In this document: positions 1-10,188 of the stretch, in pieces
Numbering within the stretch: the stretch's first letter is position 1
Layout: each line of letters begins with the position of its first letter
Assembly (NCBI GenBank): GCA_031296325.1
Contig: JARLFY010000062.1
Location: forward strand, 1 to 64,000
DNA from: Acidobacteriaceae bacterium
GTDB taxonomy: Bacteria; Acidobacteriota; Terriglobia; Terriglobales; Acidobacteriaceae
DNA length: 64,000 bases
Direction: 5' to 3'
The notes under the pieces: generated by a model
Database searches by the model: none
What the model was told of the DNA's origin: nothing
Seen by the model: the letters and a program-made list of their open reading frames with translations, nothing else
Translations under genes and position numbers: made by a program

Positions 1-270
1 CGGCCCGATGGCACGTGGGTCGATTATCTATATCTCGACGGAAGGCGGGTGGCGGCGATCGGTAAGTCGGATGCAACTTATTATGTCGCCGATCCGCTGG
101 GGATGACGCGCATGGAGTTGTCGGCCACGGGAGATATTCTGACGCAGAGCGATATGACGCCGTTCGGCCAATTAATTAATCGCAGATCCGACGCCGACGA
201 GGTTCCGTTTACCGGCGGCGAGCACCAGTGGAGAAGACCTCCAGCAACAAGCAGTCGCCGAAAGATATAA
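1..270 (+). pseudogene. RHS-repeat protein C-terminal fragment (5' part outside the window, truncated 3' end)
   Basis: Frame +1 reads RPDGTWVDYLYLDGRRVAAIGKSDATYYVADPLGMTRMELSATGDILTQSDMTPFGQLI, typical of the RHS core; the frame then leaves RHS-like sequence and stops at 268-270. Confidence 0.7.
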
Positions 271-291
271 ATCCAGAGCCATAAACCGCGA

Positions 292-420
292 TCAGATCAC
301 GATCCGCTCGACCTCGTCGAGGTTCATCTCGTCCCGCCGCCGGTCGTAAAGCTGAGTCGTCCGGGTGCTGGCGTGGTTGGCCATGGCTGCGGCCCGCACC
401 CCAGTGAGATGTGGTCTTTG
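292..420 (-). pseudogene. Tyrosine recombinase/phage integrase C-terminal remnant
   Basis: Minus-strand frame reads RPHLTGVRAAAMANHASTRTTQLYDRRRDEMNLDEVERIVI*, matching the HxxxxTTxLYDRR...LDEVERI tail of tyrosine recombinases; no catalytic core upstream before the tRNA. Confidence 0.7.
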
Positions 421-448
421 GGAGCCTACAGGTATTACTATGGTGATT

Positions 449-525
<77 letters not shown>

Positions 526-876
526 TTCTTACATCAGGAGCAACTTGCCACAATTCTGTTTCCAAAGGAAGTGTCCCTGTGACCGAATATGCAGTGAGTA
601 CTTCCTTCGGACTCCTCAGTTGCTCTCTCGGAGTCTGTCGAATGCAAACGGCACGGTTCCGCAAAACTGGATGAACCTATTGTTCTGAAACCGTTACACT
701 CGAATGCCCAGCGACACTCTTGATTGTAAACGAATTGGCACATGCTTCCTTAAGTCGAGTGAGGAAAGGTTGGCGAGGAGTGCGCTGGCGACAGCTCTTC
801 CTCTGATCGCTTTCAGGCCACGGTCGATGACGCGATTTGTAATGCTCAATGGTCGGTCGCTCGATAGACTGTTCTA

Positions 877-3777
877 ATGGACGACCTAAAGAATATCGAA
901 TCGGAAAGATATTTCATTGTGCGAAGATCTGCGCTCAGCGTGATTGCCCTGTTGCTGACCTCTCCGCTCGTCTTGGCGCAACAGTCGGCTGCGACGCTGG
1001 ATGCTGCCGGACGCCTGAATCTGCCTTCGAGCAAGCAGCTTGGTTCTGTTCCTGGAGACCCGCAGAGGCTGAATTCGTTGCCCATTTCGATGGCCGTGTC
1101 GCCGGATGGGCGCTATGTCGTGACGGTGAATGCCGGGTATGGTACGTATGAGTCGAAGTATCTCCAGTCGCTTGCTGTGATGGACGCAAGGACTGGGAAG
1201 GTGATGGATTTCCCTGACGACCGGACGGCCAGGACGGGCAAGCAAACTCTATATTCCGGGCTGGCCTTCAGCCGAGATGGAAGACATATCTACGCCAGTA
1301 TGGCTTCGCTGACCGATCCAGGTGAGGACGGAAAGACGAATATCGGCAACGGTGTGGCCGTCTACGGCTTCAGCGATGGAAGAATCACGCCGGAGCGGAT
1401 GATCCCCATTCTACTACAGCCGTTGGCGGGCTCGCGCAGAACGAAGCTGATCGGCGACGTGGATGGTGCAAAGGGTGTACCGTATCCGGCGGCCATCGCA
1501 GTGCTGGGCCATGCGGACTCCGAGCGATTACTGGTGGCGGACAACCTGTCGGATGACGTGTTGCTGATCGATGCTACGACGGGCAAGGTGGTAACCCGTT
1601 TTGACCTTGCCGAGAGCGATGCCGTGCCTTCGACCTATCCCGTGGCGGTGGCCGCGTCGCCGGATGGAAGGCGAGGGTTCGTGGCGCTGTGGAACGCGAG
1701 CGAGGTGGTGGAACTCGATCTGGTCAAGGGATCGGTGGGGCGAAGGCTTGCGCTGCTGAAGCCCGCAGATCCGGTAAAGCCAGGGACGCATCCCTGTGCA
1801 TTGCAGATGAGTCCAGATGGGCGGACGCTGTATGTTGCTTTGTCGAACCGAGACGCCGTGGCTGCACTGGATATTTCCGGCAGCGGAAACGCCACGAAGT
1901 TTGCGGTGAAGGGATACTTCGACACTCGTTTGCCGGGGCAGAGCTACTTTGGCGCTGAGCCGGTCGCCCTGTCGCTTGGCGGCGATGGCGGTCGACTGTA
2001 TGTCGCGAACATGGCTTCGGATGCCGTGGCCGTGATCGACCCCAGAAAGCTGACGTCGAGCGCTGCAAAGCACGGGATGGTAGAGCCGCTGGGCTTCATT
2101 CCGACGGAGTGGATGCCCATGTCGATGGCTCTGATCGCTTCGGATGGTGGTTCGAGCCGGTCGCACGGAAAGCTGGTTCTGGCGACCGCGAAGGGGCGTG
2201 GCGCGGGGCCAAACAATTTTTTTCGGTCGGCGGAAGCTGCAAAGAATCAAGAGGAGAACTTTACCTATATTGCGACGCTTCTGTATGGATCGCTGGCCGC
2301 AATCGATCTGGATTCGATCGATTTGAAGAAGGCCACCGAGGAGGTGCTCGTCTCGAACCGAATGAAGGCTGCGCAGGAGAAATTGGCGTTTGCAGCAGGC
2401 GGAGATCCAATCAAACATGTGATCTACATCATCAAGGAGAACCGTACCTACGATCAGGTCTTCGGCGACCTGAAGCAGGACGGCAAACCGGTTGGCAACG
2501 GCGATCCGAGGCTTGCGATGTACGGCGAGAGCGTGACTCCGAACCAGCACAAACTGGCGCTACAGTTCGGAGTGCTGGACAACTTCTTCGATTCGGGAGA
2601 GGTATCGGGCGATGGACATGTCTGGTCGAATGCTGCGATTGGAACCGACTATCTGGAGAAGACCTGGCAACAGAGCTATCGCAACGATCAGCGAACCTAC
2701 GACTACGAGGGTGTGGTGGCGAACGGCTATCCCCTTCAGCAGAAGATTCCCGATGTGAATGAGCCGTCGAGCGGGTATATGTGGGGCAATGTGGCCGCTC
2801 ATGGCAAGACGCATTACAACTTTGGCGAGTACATCGCCTCGACCTTCTGCGATGCGAAAAAGAGTCGTCCGCAGGATGGGCCTCTGCTGGCCGGTGCGCA
2901 TTGCAGGCCGGACGCGATTCAGCCGGGTGAGGCGATTCCCGAAGAGTGGGGCGGGGGAGTGAACAAGTGGGCCTGGCCGATTCCGCTGCTTGCCCGCAAT
3001 GTTGCCACCAAGCCGGAGTTGGTCGGACACTTTGCCGCCGAGTCGCCAGACTTCAATCTGAGCGTTCCCGACCAGATTCGGGCAAGCGTTTTACTGAAGC
3101 ATCTACAGGGATGGATTGCGGATCGCACGGCGGGCACCGACACGATGCCGAACTACATTACCGTTCGCATGGGCAACGATCATACGGCAGGAACTAGACC
3201 CGGCGGCCCCACTCCCAAGTCTTCGGTGGCAGACAACGATCTGGCGATCGGGCGCATAGTGGAGGCCGTCTCGCACTCGATTTTCTGGGACGATACGGCG
3301 ATCTTCATTCTGGAGGACGACGCGCAGAACGGCGCGGATCATGTGGACGCGCATCGCAGTCTGGCGTTGGTCATCAGCAAGTACGCGCCGCGCGCCGTGG
3401 ATGGAGGCCCCTTTGTGGATAGTCGGTTCTATTCAACGGTCAGTGTGGTTCGAACCATGGAGACGCTGCTGCAACTGCCTCCCATGAATAATAACGACGC
3501 TTTGGCTCCGATGATTGGATCAATGTTCACTGGGCCGGGAGATCAGAAGCAGTTCGTAGCGGACACCATGAATCGGGACAATGGATTGATCTATACCGCG
3601 AATAAGGCCAACGCTGTGGGAGCGCAGGAGTCGATGAAGATGGACTTCACCCACGAGGATCGCGCAAACCCGCAAAAGCTGAACGTGATTCTTTGGCGCG
3701 ATGCGATGGGGAATTCTCCGGTTCCATTGCAATTGATGCAAAAGCAGAAGAAGGCCAAGAAGGACGATGACGACTAG
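877..3777 (+). CDS. YVTN beta-propeller / phosphoesterase (alkaline phosphatase-like) fusion protein, secreted
   Basis: Signal peptide; repeated SPDGR.LYVA blades; C-terminal HVIYIIKENRTYDQVFGDL phosphoesterase (PF04185-type) motif. Confidence 0.85.
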   Translation: MDDLKNIESERYFIVRRSALSVIALLLTSPLVLAQQSAATLDAAGRLNLPSSKQLGSVPGDPQRLNSLPISMAVSPDGRYVVTVNAGYGTYESKYLQSLAVMDARTGKVMDFPDDRTARTGKQTLYSGLAFSRDGRHIYASMASLTDPGEDGKTNIGNGVAVYGFSDGRITPERMIPILLQPLAGSRRTKLIGDVDGAKGVPYPAAIAVLGHADSERLLVADNLSDDVLLIDATTGKVVTRFDLAESDAVPSTYPVAVAASPDGRRGFVALWNASEVVELDLVKGSVGRRLALLKPADPVKPGTHPCALQMSPDGRTLYVALSNRDAVAALDISGSGNATKFAVKGYFDTRLPGQSYFGAEPVALSLGGDGGRLYVANMASDAVAVIDPRKLTSSAAKHGMVEPLGFIPTEWMPMSMALIASDGGSSRSHGKLVLATAKGRGAGPNNFFRSAEAAKNQEENFTYIATLLYGSLAAIDLDSIDLKKATEEVLVSNRMKAAQEKLAFAAGGDPIKHVIYIIKENRTYDQVFGDLKQDGKPVGNGDPRLAMYGESVTPNQHKLALQFGVLDNFFDSGEVSGDGHVWSNAAIGTDYLEKTWQQSYRNDQRTYDYEGVVANGYPLQQKIPDVNEPSSGYMWGNVAAHGKTHYNFGEYIASTFCDAKKSRPQDGPLLAGAHCRPDAIQPGEAIPEEWGGGVNKWAWPIPLLARNVATKPELVGHFAAESPDFNLSVPDQIRASVLLKHLQGWIADRTAGTDTMPNYITVRMGNDHTAGTRPGGPTPKSSVADNDLAIGRIVEAVSHSIFWDDTAIFILEDDAQNGADHVDAHRSLALVISKYAPRAVDGGPFVDSRFYSTVSVVRTMETLLQLPPMNNNDALAPMIGSMFTGPGDQKQFVADTMNRDNGLIYTANKANAVGAQESMKMDFTHEDRANPQKLNVILWRDAMGNSPVPLQLMQKQKKAKKDDDD

Positions 3778-3804
3778 ACCGTTTTCCGAATTGCCAGAGA
3801 CCAA

Positions 3805-3847
3805 TTTGTTTGTCATTCCTTTGCTGCGCTGCGGAATGACAAACAAA
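3805..3847. repeat. R1-type palindrome
   Basis: tttgtttgtcattcc / ggaatgacaaacaaa 15-bp perfect arms. Confidence 0.8.
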
Positions 3848-3977
3848 GTTGCTCTATAGCAATAGTGAACTGCTTTAAAGGGCCAACGGCCCGCGCTATA
3901 GTCTTTGCGCAAACCTCCAGACGCCCGCCCCGGCTATATATCGATACGGCTTAAGTATCTCGATCCAAGCAAATCCG

Positions 3978-4877
3978 CTATATTTTGTAGCGTAGGCGGC
4001 ACTGGAAGGCGCGACGTGTAGCGTCGGCGTGTGCGGCAAATCGCAGAGAAAGTTGCGCCGAGGCTCCCAACTCGACGGTTGCGAACTCTGCGAGAATCAG
4101 CCAGTCGTGCCAGAGGCCGCCAGCCTGCTGTAACACTGTAAATCGCGCAGCGAGGCGGTGGGCCTTCAGGAAAGACTGCGGAGCGGACTCGGCAAGATAG
4201 CGTGCCAGCTTGGCGCGCTTGCGTATCTCGTGCAACTCCTCTGTCGTCTCTGGATGAGCCGCGGCAGATGGCTGGGACACGTGGCGATTGCGGTAGCACG
4301 CGCGTGTCAGCGCGATCAACTCGGATTCACTGAGCGCGATCGACTGTGCCGGAGCCAGCGCCTTCAGCAACTCTTCAAAGACAAGAGTCAGCCGCGCTTG
4401 CTGCTTGTGGAGCAGTCGAAGCAGATGGTCTTCCGCCTTCTCCGCCTTGCGCTTGAGCGGGCTTAAAAGATGGCGTGCCTCGCTGCGCAGTTTGTGATCC
4501 GGGAGCGGCGATCCCTTGTGCGCTGCAACTTCGCTGCGAACCAGATCGCGCTGCACGTCGATGTCGCGCAACCGACCGGCGGCCTGACGAAGCTGTTTCA
4601 GCAGGCGAACCGCCTTGCGGGTCTGTCGCTGGCACGGGGGAAGTTCAGGGAGCATGGAGAGCAGTTCAAACTGGGCTTCCGCGCGGCGGGTCGAGGTGCG
4701 CAGGCGATGAACTGCAACCGTTCCCGGCTTGGTCAGGCAGAGTTGCACTGATGCTTCAAGAGACGCGACGGCCTCGCGAAGCTGTTGTACCGGGTGCGCC
4801 GATGGATTTGATCGGGCCATGAAAGTTGGATGCCTGTTCCTCGCTGATCTGGCGATCTCTCTGACAGCATAAATCAA
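3978..4877 (-). CDS. CHAD domain-containing protein (alternative start MARSNPS at 4820)
   Basis: VHRLRTSTRRAEAQFELL...LRQAAGRLRDIDVQRDLV...HEIRKRAKLARYLAE: conserved His/Arg-rich helices of CHAD. Confidence 0.85.
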   Translation of the reverse strand: MIYAVREIARSARNRHPTFMARSNPSAHPVQQLREAVASLEASVQLCLTKPGTVAVHRLRTSTRRAEAQFELLSMLPELPPCQRQTRKAVRLLKQLRQAAGRLRDIDVQRDLVRSEVAAHKGSPLPDHKLRSEARHLLSPLKRKAEKAEDHLLRLLHKQQARLTLVFEELLKALAPAQSIALSESELIALTRACYRNRHVSQPSAAAHPETTEELHEIRKRAKLARYLAESAPQSFLKAHRLAARFTVLQQAGGLWHDWLILAEFATVELGASAQLSLRFAAHADATRRAFQCRLRYKI

Positions 4878-5238
4878 ATCAGTAGAGATTTTTCGCTCTT
4901 ACATAGACTCAAATTATTGAAAAGATTGCTTTAGATGATTTGCGCCGAAGACGAGTTCAAACATCTCTGGTCGGTATCTGTGTCGATGCATCGCGCGGGA
5001 AGTCTGCGATCACGATGAGGTATGTCGTGGATTACGCCTTTAGATGTGGAGAGTCAAGAGTTTGTTTCTGTTCAAGCCTGCGCTGGCGGATGGCTGCGCT
5101 CTTGATGTGCCTGAGCAAAACAAGTAGGTGGAAGTTTGCAGCGAGTCGAGTAAACTGTACTGGCAGCAGTGTGCGTCTTTCCATGCGATGTAGCAGAAAA
5201 TACCGCACTAACAGGTTTCAGGACAGGAATTCGATCTC

Positions 5239-7854
5239 GTGGATTTATTGAGCAAGAGTCTATATCGTAAGGAAAACCGGTTGTTTCTTCAGCTTCTTCG
5301 TGTTTGTTCCGTCGCTTCCCTTATGGGTGGGATGATGCACGGACAAGATTCACAGACGCTGAGTGCATATAGTCTTGATCAAACTTCTGGCAATGCTCAG
5401 TCTAGCGGTGGGTTGTCGACTGCGGATTCAAATTCCTCGAACGGGGATACTTCTGCGTCATCGCTGAGTTCGAGCCGATCCTCTCGGGCAGGGGGAGATA
5501 TCGACATTTCATCTCCACGCACGAAGGATTCGTCGCAGAGTATCGCTCTGGATCAAAATAGCCGCGGATTGATCTCGCGCCCTGCGCCGCCGACGGAGTT
5601 TCAGAAAGTCGTGGCCGCCAGCGCGGGCAAGATGCTGCCAATCTACGGGGCGGGACTGTTTACTGCAAGACCATCAACCTTTGCTCCGGTCAGCAATATT
5701 CCGGTTACGGCAGACTATGCCATCGGCCCAGGCGACGAGCTGCGCATACAGATCTGGGGGCAGGTGAGCCAGCACGGAACCTTTGTGGTGGATCGCACGG
5801 GTGCCATCTCCATGCCAACGGTGGGCGCGATTCATGTGGCCGGAGTGCCGTATTCCCACCTGAGTGACTTTCTCAAGACGCAGATCGCTCGCGTCTATCG
5901 CAACTTTGACCTGAACGTAAATCTCGGCCAGTTGCGCTCGATTCAGGTCTTTGTCGTGGGTCAGGTGAAGCAGCCGGGCAGCTATACGATCAGCTCGCTG
6001 AGTACCTTGGTCAATGCGCTTTTCGTCTCCGGCGGGCCGCTTCCGCAGGGAACTCTGCGCGACATTCAGGTGCGGCGCAACGGCGAGACGATCTCTCACT
6101 TTGACCTCTACGACCTGCTCCTGCATGGAGACAAGAGCAAGGATGTCCGTCTGCAAGCGGGAGACGTGATCTTTGTTCCGGCGGCAGGGCCGCAGGTCGC
6201 TGTTCTGGGCAGCGTCAACACCCCCGGCATCTATGAACTGCGCGCAGAAAAGAGCTTCCATCAACTCATGGAGTTGGCTGGAGGCGAGTCCAGCACAGCG
6301 TCCGATGCGCACCTTCGCGTGGAGAGAATCTATAACCACTCCGAACGCAGCGAGATTGAGATCGATCTGGCGAACGACAACTCCGCCAACGCACAGGATG
6401 GAGACATCGTTAATGTCACCTCGATCCTTGGCCGGTTCCAGAACACGGTGACTTTGCGTGGCAATGTGGCAAACCCAGGACGCTACGTCTGGCATCAGGG
6501 AATGCATGTCTCCGACCTGATTCCCAACCGGGAGGCTCTGGTCACTCGCAGCTACTATCAGAGGCTGAATAAATTGGGGCAAGTCCAGTCCGAATACGAC
6601 GAGCCTGTTCCGGTTGCAGGGGGCGTTAGAGCCTCATCTGCATCGAACTTGAGCACCAATGGTCTCTCGTCCGGCTTGACCTCAGAGAACGCTTCCTCGG
6701 CTTCAAACTACGAAGGAACTCGGCAAGAGGGGGCGCTGGGATTAGGTGCGGCGGCAGCTGAAAGCGCTGCAAACAGGAATCAGCAGGACTCGACAAGCGG
6801 GGGGGGGAACTCGTCGATTGGCTCCATGTTGACGGCTAATTCCAATACCTTTGAGGCCAAGACGGACGTGGTTCTGAATGCCCCTGACATTGATTGGGGA
6901 TATGCGGTGATTGAACGGCAGAATGCTGCTGATCTCACGACCTCGCTGGAACCCTTCAATTTGGGCAAGGCGGTAATCGACAAGGATCCTGCGCAAGATC
7001 TGGAACTGCTCTCGGGCGATGTCGTAACCATCTTTTCGCAGGCTGATATTCATGGGCCAAGCTCGCAGCAGACGAAGTTCGTCAAGCTGGAAGGAGAATT
7101 CTTCAGCGCGGGAATTTATAGCGTTCGACCGGGAGAGACGCTACGCCAGTTGGTGAGGCGCGCCGGTGGATTGACCCCCGACGCGTACCTCTTTGGTTCG
7201 GAGTTCACCCGCGAGTCGGTTCGCCGACTTCAGAGGCAGAGAATTCTGGAGTACGCCGATACCTTGGAGTCGCAGGTTTCAGCCAACACTTCGGCGGCGG
7301 CGGCAAGCTCCATTTCTGCCGCCGATGCTGCGGCGGCAGAGGCCTCGGCAAAGGCTGCGCAAAGCGCTGTAGCTCATCTGCGTCAGGCTCGTCCGTCAGG
7401 ACGAATTGTGCTGGAACTCAAGCCTGACAGCAAGGATGTGGACTCCCTTCCCAACATCGAGCTTGAAGACGGCGACCAGTTTATCGTCTCCAAAACCCCC
7501 GCTATTGTCGCCGTTCAAGGGCAGGTTTATAGCGCAAACTCCTTTATCTACAAGAAAGGAAAGAGGGTGAAGGACTATGTGTTTCTGGCCGGAGGCCCAG
7601 ACCGGATGGCCGACCATAAACGGGAGTACATTCTGCGCGCCGATGGATCTGTCTTGAGCTATCAATACGGAGATCGCGAAAAGCACTCTATCTTTGTCAG
7701 CAACAAATTTGATGAACAAACCGTTCTCGCCGGAGATACGATCGTTGTTCCTCCCGTACTCATGCAGGGATCGCTCATGCGCGATATTCTCAACATCTCC
7801 ACCGTCGTTCAGGGATTCGGTCTGGGAGTGGCAGCCATCAACGTATTGCAATAA
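5239..7854 (+). CDS. Polysaccharide export / SLBB-domain outer-membrane protein (GTG start)
   Basis: DYAIGPGDELRIQIWGQVSQHGTFVVDRTGAISMPTVGAIHVAG (poly_export) plus several SLBB-like segments (VFVVGQVKQPGSYTISSLSTLVNALFVSGG); Ser/Gly- and Ala-rich linkers. Confidence 0.9.
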   Translation: MDLLSKSLYRKENRLFLQLLRVCSVASLMGGMMHGQDSQTLSAYSLDQTSGNAQSSGGLSTADSNSSNGDTSASSLSSSRSSRAGGDIDISSPRTKDSSQSIALDQNSRGLISRPAPPTEFQKVVAASAGKMLPIYGAGLFTARPSTFAPVSNIPVTADYAIGPGDELRIQIWGQVSQHGTFVVDRTGAISMPTVGAIHVAGVPYSHLSDFLKTQIARVYRNFDLNVNLGQLRSIQVFVVGQVKQPGSYTISSLSTLVNALFVSGGPLPQGTLRDIQVRRNGETISHFDLYDLLLHGDKSKDVRLQAGDVIFVPAAGPQVAVLGSVNTPGIYELRAEKSFHQLMELAGGESSTASDAHLRVERIYNHSERSEIEIDLANDNSANAQDGDIVNVTSILGRFQNTVTLRGNVANPGRYVWHQGMHVSDLIPNREALVTRSYYQRLNKLGQVQSEYDEPVPVAGGVRASSASNLSTNGLSSGLTSENASSASNYEGTRQEGALGLGAAAAESAANRNQQDSTSGGGNSSIGSMLTANSNTFEAKTDVVLNAPDIDWGYAVIERQNAADLTTSLEPFNLGKAVIDKDPAQDLELLSGDVVTIFSQADIHGPSSQQTKFVKLEGEFFSAGIYSVRPGETLRQLVRRAGGLTPDAYLFGSEFTRESVRRLQRQRILEYADTLESQVSANTSAAAASSISAADAAAAEASAKAAQSAVAHLRQARPSGRIVLELKPDSKDVDSLPNIELEDGDQFIVSKTPAIVAVQGQVYSANSFIYKKGKRVKDYVFLAGGPDRMADHKREYILRADGSVLSYQYGDREKHSIFVSNKFDEQTVLAGDTIVVPPVLMQGSLMRDILNISTVVQGFGLGVAAINVLQ

Positions 7855-7882
7855 TTCTGCGGGGAGAAGATACACTGGAAGC

Positions 7883-8221
7883 ATGCTAGACGAAGCCGAC
7901 TTCCGCCGCAGATCCGACCAAGCTCTGGAATCCCTCAAGCAGGCACTCATTGTCGCCGAAGACGCCTTTGGCGGCTTTGAGTTCGAGGATAACAACGGGG
8001 TGATGAACGTTCTCTTTGAGGACGGGTCGAGCAAATTCGTCGTTACACCCAACACTCCCGTGCGCCAGATCTGGATCTCTGCGCTCTCCACCAGCTTCAA
8101 GCTCGACTGGTCCGATTCTGCGGTTGCGTTCGTGCTGGCAAAGACCGGCGAGTCTTTGATGCCGCTAACCCAGCGCCTGCTTCGCGAACAACTCAACGAC
8201 TCAACGATCACTCTGGTCTAA
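7883..8221 (+). CDS. cyaY: Frataxin-like iron donor protein CyaY
   Basis: MLDEADFRRRSDQALESLKQALIVAEDAFGGFEFEDNNGVMNVLFEDGSSKFVVTPNTPVRQIWIS matches frataxin/CyaY; internal ATG of the listed 7694..8221 ORF. Confidence 0.85.
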   Translation: MLDEADFRRRSDQALESLKQALIVAEDAFGGFEFEDNNGVMNVLFEDGSSKFVVTPNTPVRQIWISALSTSFKLDWSDSAVAFVLAKTGESLMPLTQRLLREQLNDSTITLV

Positions 8222-8248
8222 ACCGCCGCGAAGCCGCGCCTTACTCTC

Positions 8249-9439
8249 ATGCACTACCATCAAGCAGTGAGCCAATTCTCTACACGAACCTCCTGGGACT
8301 CCACCGAGAGTTCCTATGCCGCTGCTGTCCGCGAGGCGCGCTCGTCGGGCCGTCGCATCTACGACCTGACGCTCTCGAATCCTACGCGCTGCGGATTCTC
8401 CTACAATGCCGAAGCTCTGCTCTCTCCGCTGGTCGATCCCCGCGCCCTGATCTACGACCCTGATCCAAGCGGAATGGGGTTGGCTCGTGAGGCTATCGCT
8501 GACTATTATGCCGATCATAAGGCTAAGGTATCGGTTGATGATATTGTTGTAACGACAAGCACCAGCGAGAGTTATAGTTTTCTGTTCCGCCTGCTCTGCA
8601 ACCCGGGCGACGAGATTCTGGTCGCGCAGCCCAGCTACCCGCTCTTCGACTTTCTGGCCGACCTCGACGACGTACGACTGCGTCCCTATCCGCTCTTCTA
8701 CGATCATGGATGGTGGATCGACATGGCCGAACTGAAGCGCGCCATCACGTCGCACACTCGGGCGATTCTCGTCGTTCACCCCAACAATCCCACCGGCCAT
8801 TGGACCGGCGCGAGAGAGCGAGAGCAACTCGAAGAGCTTTGCGTTCGCCACGGACTCGCGCTCATTGTGGATGAGGTCTTTCTGGACTATCCATTACGCG
8901 AAACTCCGCAGGCCCCGCCGCGCAGCTTTGCCACCGGTTCGCATCCCGCGCTCACCTTCGTTCTCAGTGGACTGAGCAAGATCGTCGGTCTGCCGCAGAT
9001 GAAGGCTGCGTGGATCGCTACCCTCGGGCCAGAACTATTGCGCACTGAGGCACTTACTCGGCTGGAGATTATCGCCGACACCTTTCTCTCGATGAATGCG
9101 CCAGTGCAGTTGGCCTTGCCAACCTGGCTCGCCACGCGCGCCTCCATCCAGACGCAGATTCTGGATCGCGCCCGTGCCAACCTCGCCACGCTACAGCGAA
9201 TCTCCAAGGATTCGCCTGACAGACTGCGCCTCTTGGAGTTGGATGCAGGCTGGAGCGCCGTACTCTCTCTGCCGAGATGCGTAGGCGAAGCCGACTGCGT
9301 CGAGCGGCTAGCCCGAGAGCGCGGCGTCCTCCTCCACCCCGGATCCTTCTACGCCATGGCGGAGTCCAACCGCATGGTCGTCAGTTTGATCGGCCCTACA
9401 GTCAACTTTGAAGAAGGAATTAAACGCGCCATTGACTAA
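8249..9439 (+). CDS. PLP-dependent aminotransferase class I/II
   Basis: HPNNPTGHWTG, LIVDEVFLDYPL and SGLSKIVGLPQMKAAWI (Schiff-base lysine context). Confidence 0.9.
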   Translation: MHYHQAVSQFSTRTSWDSTESSYAAAVREARSSGRRIYDLTLSNPTRCGFSYNAEALLSPLVDPRALIYDPDPSGMGLAREAIADYYADHKAKVSVDDIVVTTSTSESYSFLFRLLCNPGDEILVAQPSYPLFDFLADLDDVRLRPYPLFYDHGWWIDMAELKRAITSHTRAILVVHPNNPTGHWTGAREREQLEELCVRHGLALIVDEVFLDYPLRETPQAPPRSFATGSHPALTFVLSGLSKIVGLPQMKAAWIATLGPELLRTEALTRLEIIADTFLSMNAPVQLALPTWLATRASIQTQILDRARANLATLQRISKDSPDRLRLLELDAGWSAVLSLPRCVGEADCVERLARERGVLLHPGSFYAMAESNRMVVSLIGPTVNFEEGIKRAID

Positions 9440-9561
9440 TTTCTACATCGTAAATATTGGGAGTTTTAGATGGATATAGCGAAGGAATGGAGACTCGCGT
9501 TACATCATCTATCGCTTTCAAGTATTTACGTATGCCTATGTAAATATGGCACATGTGTAAT

Positions 9562-10188
9562 CTAAGCTAGAAACGGATTTGTCTTGCGTTCTTCGCCAAT
9601 CGTCGTCTTCGGCCCATGGCCGGCGATCACCACAGTTGAGTCGGGAAGTGGAAGCAGCTTGTTATGGATCGAGCGGATGAGGGCTGCTCCATTGCCGCCG
9701 GGAAGGTCGGTGCGGCCAACCGAGCCGGCAAAGAGCGTGTCTCCGGCGAGCAGCAGTTTATGCGCGGGGATGTAGAGGCAAACGCTGCCCTGAGTGTGGC
9801 CCGGTGTGTGCAAGATGCTGCCCGTAAGGCCTGTGATGGAGATGATGCGGCCGTCCTCCAGCGTGTCGTCGGGCGGGCGAACGTCGGGCGTGGCAATGCC
9901 CAGCCAGCCAGCCTGCACGTCCATCATCTTTACCAGTGGCAAGTCGTTCTGGTTGTATAGGATGGGCGCTCCGGTTACGGCCTTCAGACGCGCTGCTCCG
10001 GCGATGTGGTCGATATGCGCATGGGTGATGAGGATCTGCTTGACGGTGAGCTTGTGCCGCGCCAGCACGGCGAGGATGCGCGGGATGTCGTCGCCGGGAT
10101 CGACGACGATGGCTTCGCCGGAGGTCTCGTCGCCCAGGATTGAGCAGTTACATTGCAGTGCGCCGACGGTGAGGATCTCGTGAATCAT
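9562..10188 (-). CDS. MBL-fold metallo-hydrolase (glyoxalase II-like)
   Basis: ILITHAHIDHIAGAARL and HTPGHTQGSVCLY motifs; overlaps the upstream gene by 4 bp. Confidence 0.9.
   Translation of the reverse strand: MIHEILTVGALQCNCSILGDETSGEAIVVDPGDDIPRILAVLARHKLTVKQILITHAHIDHIAGAARLKAVTGAPILYNQNDLPLVKMMDVQAGWLGIATPDVRPPDDTLEDGRIISITGLTGSILHTPGHTQGSVCLYIPAHKLLLAGDTLFAGSVGRTDLPGGNGAALIRSIHNKLLPLPDSTVVIAGHGPKTTIGEERKTNPFLA

Noticed and set aside
1528-2550. 340-aa minus-strand ORF antisense to the YVTN/phosphoesterase gene
   Set aside because: Low-complexity Arg/His-rich translation; sense strand well supported.
5145-5185. Possible sigma-54 -24/-12 promoter (tggcagcagtgtgcgt) upstream of the SLBB gene
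   Set aside because: GG-GC spacing is one base short of the required 10 bp by count.
4940-5251. 103-aa ORF upstream of the SLBB gene
   Set aside because: No SD, Arg/Ser/Cys-rich random-looking composition; probably leader sequence of the export gene.
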